Positions 16,871 through 25,986 are shown, numbered from the stretch's first letter. The stretch is DNA of 64,000 bases from DAOOVD01 sp035369845 (GCA_035369845.1 DAOOVD010000006.1:1-64000); one strand, 5' to 3'. Translations and numbers: made by a program. Notes: a model not told the origin generated them from the sequence alone.

Positions 16871-17890
16871 ATGTCCAAAGTAAGAGTGGGTGTCGCCGGC
16901 TACGGGGTGATCGGCCAGAGGCTGGCGGACGGGGTTGCCCGCCAGGAAGACATGGAACTGGCCGGCGTTGTGGATGTCGCTCCGACGCTGGCCGTCAGGG
17001 CGCTTGCGGAGAAAGGGATGCCGTACAGATTCTTCAGCGCCGTGCCCGGAAACATACCGGAACTGGAAAAAGCCGGCGTCCGGGTGTCCGGAACCATGGA
17101 AGACCTGCTCGGCCAGGTGGACGTGGTGCTGGACGCCACCAACGCCGGAATCGGGCGCAAGAACAAGGAATTGTACGTGAAGCACGGAGTAAAGGCTGTT
17201 TTTCAGGGTGGAGAAAAGAACGACATAGCGGATACCTTCTTTCACGGATATGCGAATTACGAAAAAGGATATGGAAAAGATTACCTAAAATTGACCTCTT
17301 GCAACACCACCGGTTTGATCAGGGCGGTGGATTGTCTCGACCGGGAATTCGGCGTCGAAAGAGTGGCCATTACCATCATTCGCCGGGTTGCGGACCCCGG
17401 AGACACACACCGGGGCCTGGTGGACGTGGCTCTGGTGGAACCCGTGCCGAACCACCAGGCGGTCGACCTGATGACGGTGATGCCTCACGTGGACGCCACG
17501 GGCTTACTGGTTCACGTCCCCACAACCCACGGGCACATTATCAGCGTTCTGGCGACACCCAAGAAAGAAGTAAAGAAGGACGAGGTCCTGGAAGTATTTC
17601 ATAAGCACCCCAGGATCAGAGTGGTCAAGATCGCGGAAGGGTTCAATTCCAACGCGGCCTTGTTCCGTTATGCCCGCGATCTCGGCAATCCCAGGGGAGA
17701 TATGTATGAAATAGCCGTATTCGAGGAGACTGTGGGATTCAGCGGCAAAAACATCCTGTTTGCCGTCAACGTTCCGCAGGAGGCGGTGGTCATACCGGAA
17801 AACATGGATGCCGTCAGGGCGTGCATGAAAATGCAGGCGACCCGGGACGAGGCTGTTGCCTTAACTAACAAATACCTGGGCTTGAAATAG
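16871..17890 (+). CDS. Type II (archaeal-type) glyceraldehyde-3-phosphate dehydrogenase
   Basis: 339 residues. The sequence is of the archaeal GAPDH class, not the bacterial GapA type: VGVAGYGVIGQRLADGV at the N-terminus and the active-site LTSCNTTGLIR (C144). The central segment is GDTHRGLVDVALVEPVPNHQ, with HVPTTHGHI later. It would interconvert glyceraldehyde 3-phosphate and 1,3-bisphosphoglycerate, often with either NAD or NADP. The next gene, ten bases away, is an archaeal-type phosphoglycerate kinase, so the pair covers two adjacent steps. Its place between a dehydrogenase complex and lipoate genes is unusual, and horizontal transfer from an archaeon is plausible. Confidence 0.9.
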   Translation: MSKVRVGVAGYGVIGQRLADGVARQEDMELAGVVDVAPTLAVRALAEKGMPYRFFSAVPGNIPELEKAGVRVSGTMEDLLGQVDVVLDATNAGIGRKNKELYVKHGVKAVFQGGEKNDIADTFFHGYANYEKGYGKDYLKLTSCNTTGLIRAVDCLDREFGVERVAITIIRRVADPGDTHRGLVDVALVEPVPNHQAVDLMTVMPHVDATGLLVHVPTTHGHIISVLATPKKEVKKDEVLEVFHKHPRIRVVKIAEGFNSNAALFRYARDLGNPRGDMYEIAVFEETVGFSGKNILFAVNVPQEAVVIPENMDAVRACMKMQATRDEAVALTNKYLGLK

Positions 17891-17900
17891 GTGAGGGCGG

Positions 17901-19166
17901 ATGAAATACGGCATCAACACCCTTGACGATTTCTGCGTGGAGGGCAAAACGGTTTTATGCCGGGTTGACATTAATTCCCCCATTGACCGGGAAACCGGTG
18001 CTTTAAAAGACACCACCCGCATTGTACGCTGCCTGCCGACCTTGAAGGAACTGTCTGAAAGAGGAGCTAAAACGGTATTGATGGCACACCAGGGAGGAGA
18101 CCTGGAGTACAAAAATTTCGCCAGCACGGAGAACCATGCCGGGGTATTGAGCAACCTGCTGGCGCGGCCCGTGGGGTTTGTCGACGATGTCTGCGGCCCC
18201 GCGGCCAGGAACAGGATCAAAGAATTAAGAAACGGAGAAATCTTGCTGCTGGATAATGTCAGGTTCATGTCGGAAGAAATGACCCTGTTTGAAACAAGCC
18301 TCAAGCTGGATCCTGCGGCGCAGAGCAAAACCCTTGTGGTGCGCAAGCTGGCCCCCCTTGCAGATCTCTATGTTTGCGACGCCTTTGCCGCCGCCCACCG
18401 CTCCCAGCCGACACTGGTGGGTTTCCAGGAAGTGCTCCCTTCCGCCATGGGCAGGCTGTTTGAAGAGGAACTTACAGCTTTGAGCAGCGTTACGGAGAAT
18501 CCAAGGCGCCCCTGCGTTTTCTTTTTGGGCGGCGCCAAAATACAGGACGCTTTCATCATGATGAAAACGGTACTGGAAAACGGCACGGCGGATACGGTTC
18601 TGACCGGGGGACTGGTGGCCAACATTATGCTGCTGGCTGCAGGAACCAGATTGGGAGAGCCTTCGGAAAACTTTATCTTTATGAACAGCCTGTCTGAATA
18701 CATTGAAGTGTCTCAATCCATCCTCGACCGTTACAGAGAGAGGGTTGTCCTGCCGTCGGACCTGGCGTTCAAAACGGTAGACAGATCAGAGGTAAAAGTG
18801 GAAGATTTACCGGTGGAGCGCTTGCTGGTGGACATCGGGCACAGGACGGTGGAAGCATACCGGAAAATCATCGCCGCAGCCAAAACCATTTTTATCAACG
18901 GGCCGGCCGGGGTGTTTGAAGAAGCCCAGTCGGAATACGGGACAAAATCCATTTGGGAAGCGACTGTTCAATCAGGCGCCTATTCGGTTATTGGTGGAGG
19001 GGACAGCATCGCCGCAATGAACAAATACAGCCTGGCGGATAAGTTTTCTTACGTCTGCACCGCGGGAGGCGGCCTGGTCAGGTTTCTCAGCGGCGAGGAA
19101 CTGCCGGTGGTCAAGGCGTTGCGCCGCTCCGCGGAAAAGTTTTCTCTTGCGAAGGCGGGGAAATAA
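17901..19166 (+). CDS. pgk: Archaeal-type phosphoglycerate kinase
   Basis: 421 residues. It is recognisable as PGK from the N-terminal VEGKTVLCRVDINSPI, the TRIVRCLPTLKEL block, and NGEILLLDNVRFMSEE. Further evidence is VCDAFAAAHRSQPTLVGF and the C-terminal nucleotide-binding GGGDSIAAMNKY. The details (DINSP rather than DFNVP, and YVCDAFAAAHRSQPTLVGF) are typical of archaeal PGKs. It converts 1,3-bisphosphoglycerate to 3-phosphoglycerate with ATP formation, or the reverse in gluconeogenesis. It follows the archaeal-type GAPDH by ten bases, so the two probably moved together. Confidence 0.9.
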   Translation: MKYGINTLDDFCVEGKTVLCRVDINSPIDRETGALKDTTRIVRCLPTLKELSERGAKTVLMAHQGGDLEYKNFASTENHAGVLSNLLARPVGFVDDVCGPAARNRIKELRNGEILLLDNVRFMSEEMTLFETSLKLDPAAQSKTLVVRKLAPLADLYVCDAFAAAHRSQPTLVGFQEVLPSAMGRLFEEELTALSSVTENPRRPCVFFLGGAKIQDAFIMMKTVLENGTADTVLTGGLVANIMLLAAGTRLGEPSENFIFMNSLSEYIEVSQSILDRYRERVVLPSDLAFKTVDRSEVKVEDLPVERLLVDIGHRTVEAYRKIIAAAKTIFINGPAGVFEEAQSEYGTKSIWEATVQSGAYSVIGGGDSIAAMNKYSLADKFSYVCTAGGGLVRFLSGEELPVVKALRRSAEKFSLAKAGK

Positions 19167-19238
19167 AAAAAGGAATTTCATCGTTTCGAGGATGTCGGCC
19201 TGCGTTCGTGCAGTCCGGGTGAAGAGGTGGTACTTCTG

Positions 19239-19898
19239 ATGAGAAAATGCCATGTTGTCGAATTGGATACGGTACCGTACCTGCAGGGTTTGGAAGTTCA
19301 AAAAAAGGTCTTCGACAAAGTAAAAAACGACGGCCTCTCAGGAGTCTTCATCATGCTGCGGCACCACCCTGTAGTCACTGTCGGCAGGGCCGGAGGGTGG
19401 GAAAACATGCTCATTCCCAGAGAAGAGTTTACCAGGCGGGGGATAGAGGTTTATGAAACCAACAGGGGAGGGAATATCACCTATCACGGTCCGGGACAGT
19501 TGGTGGGTTATCCCGTCTTAAACCTGAACCACTGGCAAAAGGATGTTCACTGGTATGTGCGAAACATCGAGCAGGTCATCATCAATACGCTCAAAGGGTA
19601 CGGCGTAGAAGCCGGGAGAAAACCGGAATATACCGGCGTCTGGGTGGGCGACAAAAAAATAACTGCCATCGGAATAAGCGTCAAGAACTGGATTACCATG
19701 CACGGTTTTGCTTTTCAAGTCAAGGCCCAAGACATCCACAATTTTACCTTAATCAATCCCTGTGGTATTACGGAATTCGGTGTGGTCGCCCTCGATGAGC
19801 TGGCCGGCGGGATAGATTTTCCGGATGTTGCCGCGGCGGTTAAGAAAAATTTCAGTGAAGTTTTCGACTGCGAGTTAATCATGGATGATATTACATAA
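19239..19898 (+). CDS. lipB: Lipoyl(octanoyl) transferase
   Basis: 219 residues from the ATG at 19239, which has AGGTGG 8 bases upstream; a GTG at 19227 is possible. It shows the LipB signature VYETNRGGNITYHGPGQLVG (about 72-91), the KKITAIGISVKNWITMHGFA stretch, and the catalytic cysteine in LINPCGI with the conserved lysine in the GISVK region. It transfers octanoate from acyl carrier protein to the E2 lipoyl domain. With lipA directly behind, the operon is self-sufficient for lipoylating its own E2. Confidence 0.93.
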   Translation: MRKCHVVELDTVPYLQGLEVQKKVFDKVKNDGLSGVFIMLRHHPVVTVGRAGGWENMLIPREEFTRRGIEVYETNRGGNITYHGPGQLVGYPVLNLNHWQKDVHWYVRNIEQVIINTLKGYGVEAGRKPEYTGVWVGDKKITAIGISVKNWITMHGFAFQVKAQDIHNFTLINPCGITEFGVVALDELAGGIDFPDVAAAVKKNFSEVFDCELIMDDIT

Positions 19899-19916
19899 TG
19901 AAACGGGAGATTTGCC

Positions 19917-20774
19917 ATGGAAGCAAAACCGGGCTGGTTGGTTGTAAAGGGGCTGACGGCGGAAGTGCGGGAAGAGATGCAAAGTCTTTTTGATGAACTC
20001 TCTTTGCAAACGGTTTGCCAGAACGCCCGGTGCCCCAATATCGGCGAATGTTTCGGCTCGAAAACGGCAACTTTCATGATCCTGGGAAACATCTGTACCA
20101 GGAACTGCCGGTTCTGCGCGGTGGGGAAAGGAACGCCGGCGTCGCCGGACCCGGCCGAACCCGTCCACGTGGCGGAGGCGGTGAAAAAGCTGGGCTTAAA
20201 ACACGCCGTCATCACATCCGTCACCAGGGATGACCTGGCCGACGGCGGAGCCGGGCAATTTGCGGAGGCAATCCGCCGCGTCCGCGTCCTTAACCCCGGT
20301 ACGACCGTGGAAGTGCTGGTCCCCGATTTCGGGGGAAGTATTGAGGCATTGGAAACGGTTGTCAAGGCCGGACCGGATATTCTCAACCACAATGTCGAAA
20401 CCGTTCCCGGGCTTTATCCACACGTAAGGCCGGAGGCTTTGTTTGACAGGTCTTTGCGGTTGCTTGAAAACAGCAAACAAATCAGTCCGGGAATCGCCAC
20501 CAAGTCCGGTATCATGCTGGGGCTGGGGGAAACAGAAACAGAGGTTTTGGAGGTATTTAAAAGCTTGTCGGCGGCAGGGTGTGACATTCTTACAATCGGG
20601 CAATACCTTCGCCCGTCGAAAAAACACATTCCGGTACATGAATATATTGCGCCTGACAGATTTAAATATTACAAGGCAAAAGCACTGGAATCAGGATTCA
20701 AATATGTCGCTGCGGGGCCTTTTGTAAGGAGTTCCTACAGGGCCGTTGAAGGAATAAAACTGTTAAGACAATGA
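19917..20774 (+). CDS. lipA: Lipoyl synthase
   Basis: 285 residues, a radical SAM enzyme that inserts two sulfurs into the octanoyl group on E2. It has the auxiliary cluster motif CQNARCPNIGEC near residues 37-48 and the radical SAM motif CTRNCRFC at about 63-70. The C-terminal RSSY motif is present as FVRSSYRA. Start ATG at 19917, 18 bases after lipB. Confidence 0.95.
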   Translation: MEAKPGWLVVKGLTAEVREEMQSLFDELSLQTVCQNARCPNIGECFGSKTATFMILGNICTRNCRFCAVGKGTPASPDPAEPVHVAEAVKKLGLKHAVITSVTRDDLADGGAGQFAEAIRRVRVLNPGTTVEVLVPDFGGSIEALETVVKAGPDILNHNVETVPGLYPHVRPEALFDRSLRLLENSKQISPGIATKSGIMLGLGETETEVLEVFKSLSAAGCDILTIGQYLRPSKKHIPVHEYIAPDRFKYYKAKALESGFKYVAAGPFVRSSYRAVEGIKLLRQ

Positions 20775-20796
20775 CAGAAGGAAAGGGGCTTAAGAC

Positions 20797-21885
20797 GTGG
20801 CAGGCAAAACATTCAAAATTGCCACAATTCCCGGCGACGGGGTTGGTTTGGAAGTCGTCGAACAGGGGATTGCCGTTTTAGAAGAGGCTGTCAAGAATTC
20901 AGATGTTTCACTGGAATTTGCTTTTTTCCCCTGGGGGTCCGATTACTATGCCGACAAAGGCCGGATGATGCCGGAAGACGCGTTGGAGACATTGAAACGT
21001 TTCGACGCCATTTACCTGGGAGCCGTCGGCGACCCGCGGGTACCGGACCACATCAGCCTGGAAATGCTGTTGAAAATCAGAAAGGGATTCGACCAGTACA
21101 TCAATCTCAGGCCGGTCAAGCTGTTGGAAGGCGTCGACACTCCCCTTAAGCTGGCTCCCGGAGCCGCCGTCGATATGGTTGTAATCCGGGAAAATACAGA
21201 GGGCGAGTACAGCGCCATGGGCGGCAGGTTTAAACAGGGAACACCGGATGAAGTGGCTTTGCAGATCGGGGTGTTTACCAGAAAAGGAACGGAACGGGTG
21301 ATCCGCTATGCCTTTGAATTGGCCAGAAAGCGCGGCCGGGAAAACGGCAGAACGCCGCTGGTAACCAACTGCACCAAATCAAACGCGTTGAATTATTCCA
21401 TGGTTCTTTGGGACGAGGTCTTCGACGCGGTTGCCTCCGACTACCCCGATGTCAACACGGACAAAGCGCTGGTGGACGCCCTGTGTATGTGGATGGTGCG
21501 GAAACCGCAATATTTTGACGTCATTGTGGCGTCCAATTTATTCGGCGACATCATCACCGATCTGGGAGCTGCGATCCAGGGCGGGATGGGTGTGGCGGCG
21601 GGAGCCAACATCAACCCCGAAAGGGTATATCCCTCCATGTTTGAACCCATCCACGGCTCGGCGCCCAAATACAAAGGCAAGTATATGGCAAACCCCGTCG
21701 CCGCCATATATGCCGGCGCCATGATGCTGGAATTCCTGGGCGCGGTTGAAGAAGCCAAGGCTGTAATGAATGCCGTGCAAAGCGTTTTGAAGGAAGGGAA
21801 AGTGCGCACCTATGACCTGGGTGGCAGTTCAACCACCAAGGAGATGGGAAAAGCTGTCGCAGGCAGAATTAATTGCAAAATTTAA
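20797..21885 (+). CDS. Tartrate/D-malate dehydrogenase-like beta-decarboxylating dehydrogenase
   Basis: 362 residues from a GTG start after AAAGGGG. It belongs to the isocitrate/isopropylmalate dehydrogenase family: IATIPGDGVGLEVVEQG at the N-terminus, DMVVIRENTEGEYS, and ASNLFGDIITDLGAAIQGGMG. The substrate-binding region (LGAVGDPRVPDHISL, YINLRPVKLLEGV) is closest to tartrate dehydrogenase/D-malate decarboxylase, and differs from LeuB at 48334. It would oxidise and decarboxylate a 2-hydroxy acid with NAD and a divalent metal. It closes the dehydrogenase-complex cluster; its substrate is unproven. Confidence 0.75.
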   Translation: MAGKTFKIATIPGDGVGLEVVEQGIAVLEEAVKNSDVSLEFAFFPWGSDYYADKGRMMPEDALETLKRFDAIYLGAVGDPRVPDHISLEMLLKIRKGFDQYINLRPVKLLEGVDTPLKLAPGAAVDMVVIRENTEGEYSAMGGRFKQGTPDEVALQIGVFTRKGTERVIRYAFELARKRGRENGRTPLVTNCTKSNALNYSMVLWDEVFDAVASDYPDVNTDKALVDALCMWMVRKPQYFDVIVASNLFGDIITDLGAAIQGGMGVAAGANINPERVYPSMFEPIHGSAPKYKGKYMANPVAAIYAGAMMLEFLGAVEEAKAVMNAVQSVLKEGKVRTYDLGGSSTTKEMGKAVAGRINCKI

Positions 21886-21989
21886 CTCCGGACATAAAAG
21901 TATAAATATTAACCCTCCTTCTCATGCCGCCATCGTTGGATATTAACCTGGTCAGGTTTGCATCCAGCGGTGGTTGTTTTACTTTTTTT

Positions 21990-22340
21990 CTACCCGCGCC
22001 TGTTCAGGACATGAGAGACAATAAATAATGCACCGATAACCGTAAGGGGAAACGAGATTGCCAGAAAGTTCAACGCGCCTTTATATGTCTCGAAACACAG
22101 GGCGGAGGCAAAGCTGAGAAGTAGGAATGTCAGGCCGCTTAAAAAGGGACTCTTATAGGAAATCAGCAGCGTACCCAGCAGAATAAGCGACGGGACCAGG
22201 TGAATTACAAATCCGGTCAGTTTGACAAAAAAAGAAGCCTGGCCTGAGAACGCATCGAGCGCAAAGAGGGACAAAAATAATATGAACAGCAATACAAGCA
22301 CCCTTGATACCCTTAGCAATTTGCAGCCTTTAGCATCCAT
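21990..22340 (-). CDS. Small integral membrane protein, unknown
   Basis: 116 residues, nearly all hydrophobic, with about four predicted membrane helices: RVLVLLFILFLSLFALDAF, FVIHLVPSLILLGTLLI, FLSGLTFLLLSFASALCF and FLAISFPLTVIGALFIVSHV. It is orphaned, in opposite orientation to its neighbours, and has a weak ribosome site. I do not recognise the family. The stretch 21886-21989 on its 3' side shows nothing clear. Confidence 0.55.
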   Translation of the reverse strand: MDAKGCKLLRVSRVLVLLFILFLSLFALDAFSGQASFFVKLTGFVIHLVPSLILLGTLLISYKSPFLSGLTFLLLSFASALCFETYKGALNFLAISFPLTVIGALFIVSHVLNRRG

Positions 22341-22512
22341 TTTATCACAGCTTTCAAAAAATTTTATTCCTGAATTTTATTATACACTTATCCGGGGGGA
22401 ATGGATACGCCTGCCAGTCAAAGCTAAAAAGAGTATCCGGCACTGTAACAAAAAGCTGCTTTATGGTACTATTAGATAAAGGAAATATAAAACAAAAATG
22501 TCAACGGTCTTA

Positions 22513-22657
22513 GGCGCGACAGGGGCGGGCGCGACAGGGGGCGCGACAGGGGCGACAGGGGGACGGTTCTTCTGTCGCAGCGGTTAGGCTCCGCGACAGG
22601 GGAGGCGCGACAGGGGCGCGACAGGGGGACGGTTCTTCTGTCGCAGCGGTTAGGCTC
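22513..22657. repeat. GCGACAG hairpin repeats, two exact 40-nt copies
   Basis: Two identical 40-base copies lie at 22552-22591 and 22618-22657. Each contains an inverted repeat GCGACAG...CTGTCGC around a GGGGACGGTTCTT-like loop, followed by AGCGGTTAGGCTC. Partial copies of the left half (GCGACAGGGG) are scattered in tandem at 22515, 22531, 22542, 22593 and 22607. The region 22341-22683 holds no gene otherwise. The GC-rich hairpin resembles the dispersed REP-like palindromes found in many copies in clostridial genomes, usually mobilised by a separate transposase. None is present here. Confidence 0.75.
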
Positions 22658-22683
22658 TAAAAAATTGGGGGAATATACAAAAA

Positions 22684-23775
22684 ATGAGCAAGATAGAGTT
22701 ACATGATCTGGGGCTGTCCGAACGGCATGTTCAGGAAGCCGCGTTATACGGTGATAAACTCCATCTGGCCAGGGTTTCTGCCCAGCACAAGGACATGTAC
22801 CAAGTGATCACCGAAAACGGCGAGATCCGGGCAGGGGTTTCGGGAAAGCTGGGCTATGCGGCATCTGCCCCGGCAGATTACCCGGTGGTTGGTGACTGGG
22901 TATTGGTTGACCGGACGGATGACAAAAGCGGCAGCGCGATAATTCACCACATCCTTACCCGGAAAAGCTGTTTTGAGCGCAAAGCGGCGGGAACGGGCTG
23001 TGAGCGCCAGGCAATTGCGGCGAATATTGACATGGTGTTTATCTGTATGTCGCTGAACAAAGACTACAACCTGCGCCGTGTCGAGCGGTACCTTTCAATT
23101 GCCTGGGACAGCATGGCGACACCGGTTATTGTGCTCACCAAGTCGGATTTGTGTAAAGACATCAGCGCAAAAATTGCTGAATTAGAGTCCGTGGCTTTTG
23201 GTGTGGATGTGATTGTGACCTCGAGCATGAGCGCTGACGGCTATAACGGTATGCTCAGGTACTTAAAAAGGGGGAAAACCGTGGCCTTTATAGGCTCATC
23301 GGGTGTGGGCAAATCCACCCTGATCAATAAGCTCATGGGTAGGGAAGTGCTTGCTACAAAGGAAATCAGGGAGGGCGACGACAAGGGCAGGCACGCTACC
23401 ACTCACCGGCAACTTTTTATTCTGCCGGGAGGCGGGGTGGTTATCGATACACCGGGCATGAGGGAGATCCAGATTGCCGGGGCTGATTTATCAAAGGCTT
23501 TTGCGGATATCGAGGAACTGGCGGAAAACTGCCATTTCAGGGACTGCCGGCATGAATCCGAGCCAAGGTGCGCCGTGAAGAAAGCTGTCGAGGACGGAGT
23601 ATTGGCCGTCAAGCGGTTTGAGAACTATAAAAAACTGCAGCAGGAGATGGCATTTGTAGAACGCAAAAGCACAATGACCGCGGCGCAGGCGGAAAAGCAG
23701 AAAACGATTGAAATGATGGGGTCTCTTGGTGCTTACAAACAGGTGGTAAAAAACAAGTGGAAAAACAAAAGATGA
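22684..23775 (+). CDS. rsgA: Ribosome small subunit-dependent GTPase A
   Basis: 363 residues of the circularly permuted GTPase family. An N-terminal OB-fold region (1-75, ending VVGDWVLVD) is followed by the G-motifs in permuted order: LTKSD (G4, about 153), the P-loop GSSGVGKST (about 206), then DTPGMREI (G3). The C-terminal zinc finger is CHFRDCRHESEPRCAV. It promotes late maturation of the 30S subunit. An ATG at 22684 directly follows the hairpin repeat array; the ribosome site (TTGGGGGAA) is modest. Confidence 0.93.
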   Translation: MSKIELHDLGLSERHVQEAALYGDKLHLARVSAQHKDMYQVITENGEIRAGVSGKLGYAASAPADYPVVGDWVLVDRTDDKSGSAIIHHILTRKSCFERKAAGTGCERQAIAANIDMVFICMSLNKDYNLRRVERYLSIAWDSMATPVIVLTKSDLCKDISAKIAELESVAFGVDVIVTSSMSADGYNGMLRYLKRGKTVAFIGSSGVGKSTLINKLMGREVLATKEIREGDDKGRHATTHRQLFILPGGGVVIDTPGMREIQIAGADLSKAFADIEELAENCHFRDCRHESEPRCAVKKAVEDGVLAVKRFENYKKLQQEMAFVERKSTMTAAQAEKQKTIEMMGSLGAYKQVVKNKWKNKR

Positions 23776-23842
23776 TTTTTGTGGCCGCTCCGGGAAATCA
23801 GGGCTGTCAAAACGGAAGGAAAAAGATGGGAGGAGTTAGATC

Positions 23843-24391
23843 TTGGACCTGGACAAGTTTACTTTAGACCGGGAAGACGCGGTATTAATGGTAATTGACA
23901 TTCAGGAGCGCTTGGCGCCGGTAATGAAGTACCGGGAGCAGGTTTGCCGGAATACCAATACTCTTATTTCTGCAGCTGAAATTTTAGGGATCCCTGTAAT
24001 AGTCACTGAGCAGTATTCAAAAGGCCTGGGGAAGACGGTCTCCGATGTCAGGACAGGGTCAGCCCCGGTGTACGAAAAGGCGACTTTTTGCGGCTGCACC
24101 GCAGAAGTCACTTCGGCTCTTGACCGGCTGGGCAGAAAGAAGGTTATTGTCGCCGGAATGGAAACCCACGTCTGTGTTTTCCAAACGGTGAGGGGCCTGC
24201 TTGAAAACGGATACCAGGTATTTGTGGTAGGGGACGCGGTATGCTCCCGCACCAAGGAAAACTACAAAAACAGTTTGTCCCAGATGACCCTTATGGGAGC
24301 GGTGGTTACCAACCTTGAAACGGTGCTGTTCGATTTGCTCAAACGGGCCGATACGCCCGAGTTCAGGAAACTGCTGCCTTTAATCAAATAA
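23843..24391 (+). CDS. Isochorismatase-family cysteine hydrolase
   Basis: 182 residues from a TTG start with GGAGGAG 7 bases upstream. The isochorismatase fold is clear: the catalytic Asp in VLMVIDIQERLAP (about 17-23), the Lys in YEKATFCG region, and the nucleophilic Cys in GMETHVCVFQT (about 110). Members hydrolyse isochorismate, nicotinamide or similar amides; the HVCVFQT and TSALDRLGRKKVIVAG pattern is of the general YcaC/hydrolase type. Substrate unknown. It stands 67 bases after rsgA. Confidence 0.88.
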   Translation: MDLDKFTLDREDAVLMVIDIQERLAPVMKYREQVCRNTNTLISAAEILGIPVIVTEQYSKGLGKTVSDVRTGSAPVYEKATFCGCTAEVTSALDRLGRKKVIVAGMETHVCVFQTVRGLLENGYQVFVVGDAVCSRTKENYKNSLSQMTLMGAVVTNLETVLFDLLKRADTPEFRKLLPLIK

Positions 24392-24425
24392 TTGATGGCT
24401 GACGACCAAATCGGGAAGGGTGATT

Positions 24426-25562
24426 TCATTTGATTTTGTATAGGTGAAAAACAGTGTCTTTGTCAAAACCCATGTCCCAGGGGCAGTGATAGCGGTCAAC
24501 GTTGTGGGCGTTCACAAGCGGATATCCCCTGGAGTCGCTTCCCACCACGATGGCTAAATGTTCGGAGTAGCTTCTTTCACCGTAGCCGATCACGTCGCCC
24601 TTTTGCAATTCCCTGACCGCCCCCTTTGGGAATTTGGGGGTGGGTTGATTAAGTTCCTGAAAAGTGCCCCGTTCCACCCGCCGGCCACGGCCAGTATACA
24701 ACAGCCAGTCGCCGAAGGTCTCCGCCCGCGCCCAGGCCTGGCTAGCCGAGTTGTCCTTTTTGTCGTAGAACCAGATGTAGTCCATGGGCATTTTACCCCC
24801 CTCCGGATCTCCCAGGCACTGCGACACGAAGTTTGTGCAGTCCCCGCCCCTGTTGTTGAAGTCGCGGTAACGCGGATTGTAATTGTTGTCGTTTCCGGCG
24901 CCCCAGGCGAGTCCCGCGTACTTGTCGGCGTACCTGACCGCTCCCTCCCGGTCGAAAGCGCCGGGCGAATCGTTTTGTTCCGGCGCCGGGGTTTCTAACG
25001 GTTCTACGATGGCGGGGCCGTCTGCGGGTACCGGATCCAGTGCCTGGATATTGTCACCCAGTCCGTCGGTGTAAAAGTCCTGCACTATCAGCCACTTTCC
25101 GTCTTTTCGCACGAGTTTCATCCAGTGCCTGGTTCCTATGCCGAAAAGGTTTACCGCGGGGTCGCCCGGATAGTTATAACCCAGTTTGAGGGTTTGGTAA
25201 ACCACTAGTTCGGCTGTGTCGCCGTAAACTCCCATCCACGGTATCTGCAGGGCGGAACCGGCCTCGGTGATGACGACCCCGCGCTTTTCCGCCCACAACC
25301 GGGTATAGTTCAGCTTCGCTTTTTCGTGTTCGAGCGCCCAGAGCCCCAGTCTGTCGGTTGTGTCGTAACAGGACAGGGCGGGTGCGGGGTCGGCTCCCGT
25401 AATCAAAGCGGATGCCCGTGAGTCGAAAATTTCTTTTATTGCCACCCGCAGTTCCATTTCGGAGGTGGAGCGGTTTTCAACCTTGCCGTCCGCTAAGCCC
25501 GGAAATCCGGAAATTAAGGCGGCTGCCAATAAAAAAATTACGGTTAATTTCCGCGGAACCAT
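24426..25562 (-). CDS. Secreted amidase-like protein (Amidase_6 domain)
   Basis: 378 residues with an N-terminal signal peptide (hydrophobic VIFLLAAALISGFPGLADG) and a SNTF2-like middle region of unknown role. The C-terminal domain starts around residue 205. It carries the putative amidase signature GGDCTNFVSQCLGDP and later GDVIGYGE...SEHLAIVVG and NAHNVDRYH, giving a Cys-His catalytic pair of the NlpC-like fold. It is expected to be exported and to act on peptide or cell-wall material. The start is supported by GCAGGAGG on the minus strand. Confidence 0.8.
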   Translation of the reverse strand: MVPRKLTVIFLLAAALISGFPGLADGKVENRSTSEMELRVAIKEIFDSRASALITGADPAPALSCYDTTDRLGLWALEHEKAKLNYTRLWAEKRGVVITEAGSALQIPWMGVYGDTAELVVYQTLKLGYNYPGDPAVNLFGIGTRHWMKLVRKDGKWLIVQDFYTDGLGDNIQALDPVPADGPAIVEPLETPAPEQNDSPGAFDREGAVRYADKYAGLAWGAGNDNNYNPRYRDFNNRGGDCTNFVSQCLGDPEGGKMPMDYIWFYDKKDNSASQAWARAETFGDWLLYTGRGRRVERGTFQELNQPTPKFPKGAVRELQKGDVIGYGERSYSEHLAIVVGSDSRGYPLVNAHNVDRYHCPWDMGFDKDTVFHLYKIK

Positions 25563-25757
25563 TTAAAACCTCCTGCAGTTTTAAGTATCTAACATTTTAG
25601 TATTTTGTCACTCCGGGTAAAAATGTATTATAAATGTCCGGATGATATTATTGGCTAAAACTCTGCGGGATTTCTTCTCAATGATATTTAAAAGGCAACA
25701 AATTTGGTTTATCATAATATTATATTTAATAACGCCGTTTTCAAGAGGTATGTCCCG

Positions 25758-25940
25758 TTGAGCAAGCTGGTCATTACATTCGTCTGTGAGAACAGGCACG
25801 ACGTGGAAACTGTCACCTTTGACCTGGCCCGCAGGGGAGGAATGTCGGAGGAGGAAATCTGGAAAACGCAGACCAAGGGCTGCCTCTGCAAAAAGTGCGG
25901 CGGAAAAATATTTACCTACCGTACCAGATATAAGGATTAA
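25758..25940 (+). CDS. Small zinc-ribbon-like protein, unknown
   Basis: About 60 residues from a TTG start with AGAGGT ten bases upstream. It has two Cys pairs: CENRH near the start and CLCKKCGGK near the end, suggesting a metal site. Function unknown. It overlaps the upstream part of a strong promoter at 25958 by ending just before it. Region 25563-25757 to the left holds only AT-rich sequence and the amidase gene's promoter area. Confidence 0.5.
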   Translation: MSKLVITFVCENRHDVETVTFDLARRGGMSEEEIWKTQTKGCLCKKCGGKIFTYRTRYKD

Positions 25941-25957
25941 AGTATAATATTTTCCTA

Positions 25958-25986
25958 TTGACTTGCCATTAATTACACTGTATAAT
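25958..25986 (+). promoter_or_regulatory. Strong sigma-A promoter
   Basis: TTGACT at 25958-25963, a 17-base spacer, and a perfect TATAAT at 25981-25986. It drives a very short transcription unit (26029-26185) containing one 37-residue reading frame and a terminator. Confidence 0.8.

Noticed and set aside
22513..22657. CRISPR array
   Set aside because: The repeated units are unevenly spaced, carry hairpins and lack unique spacers of constant length.
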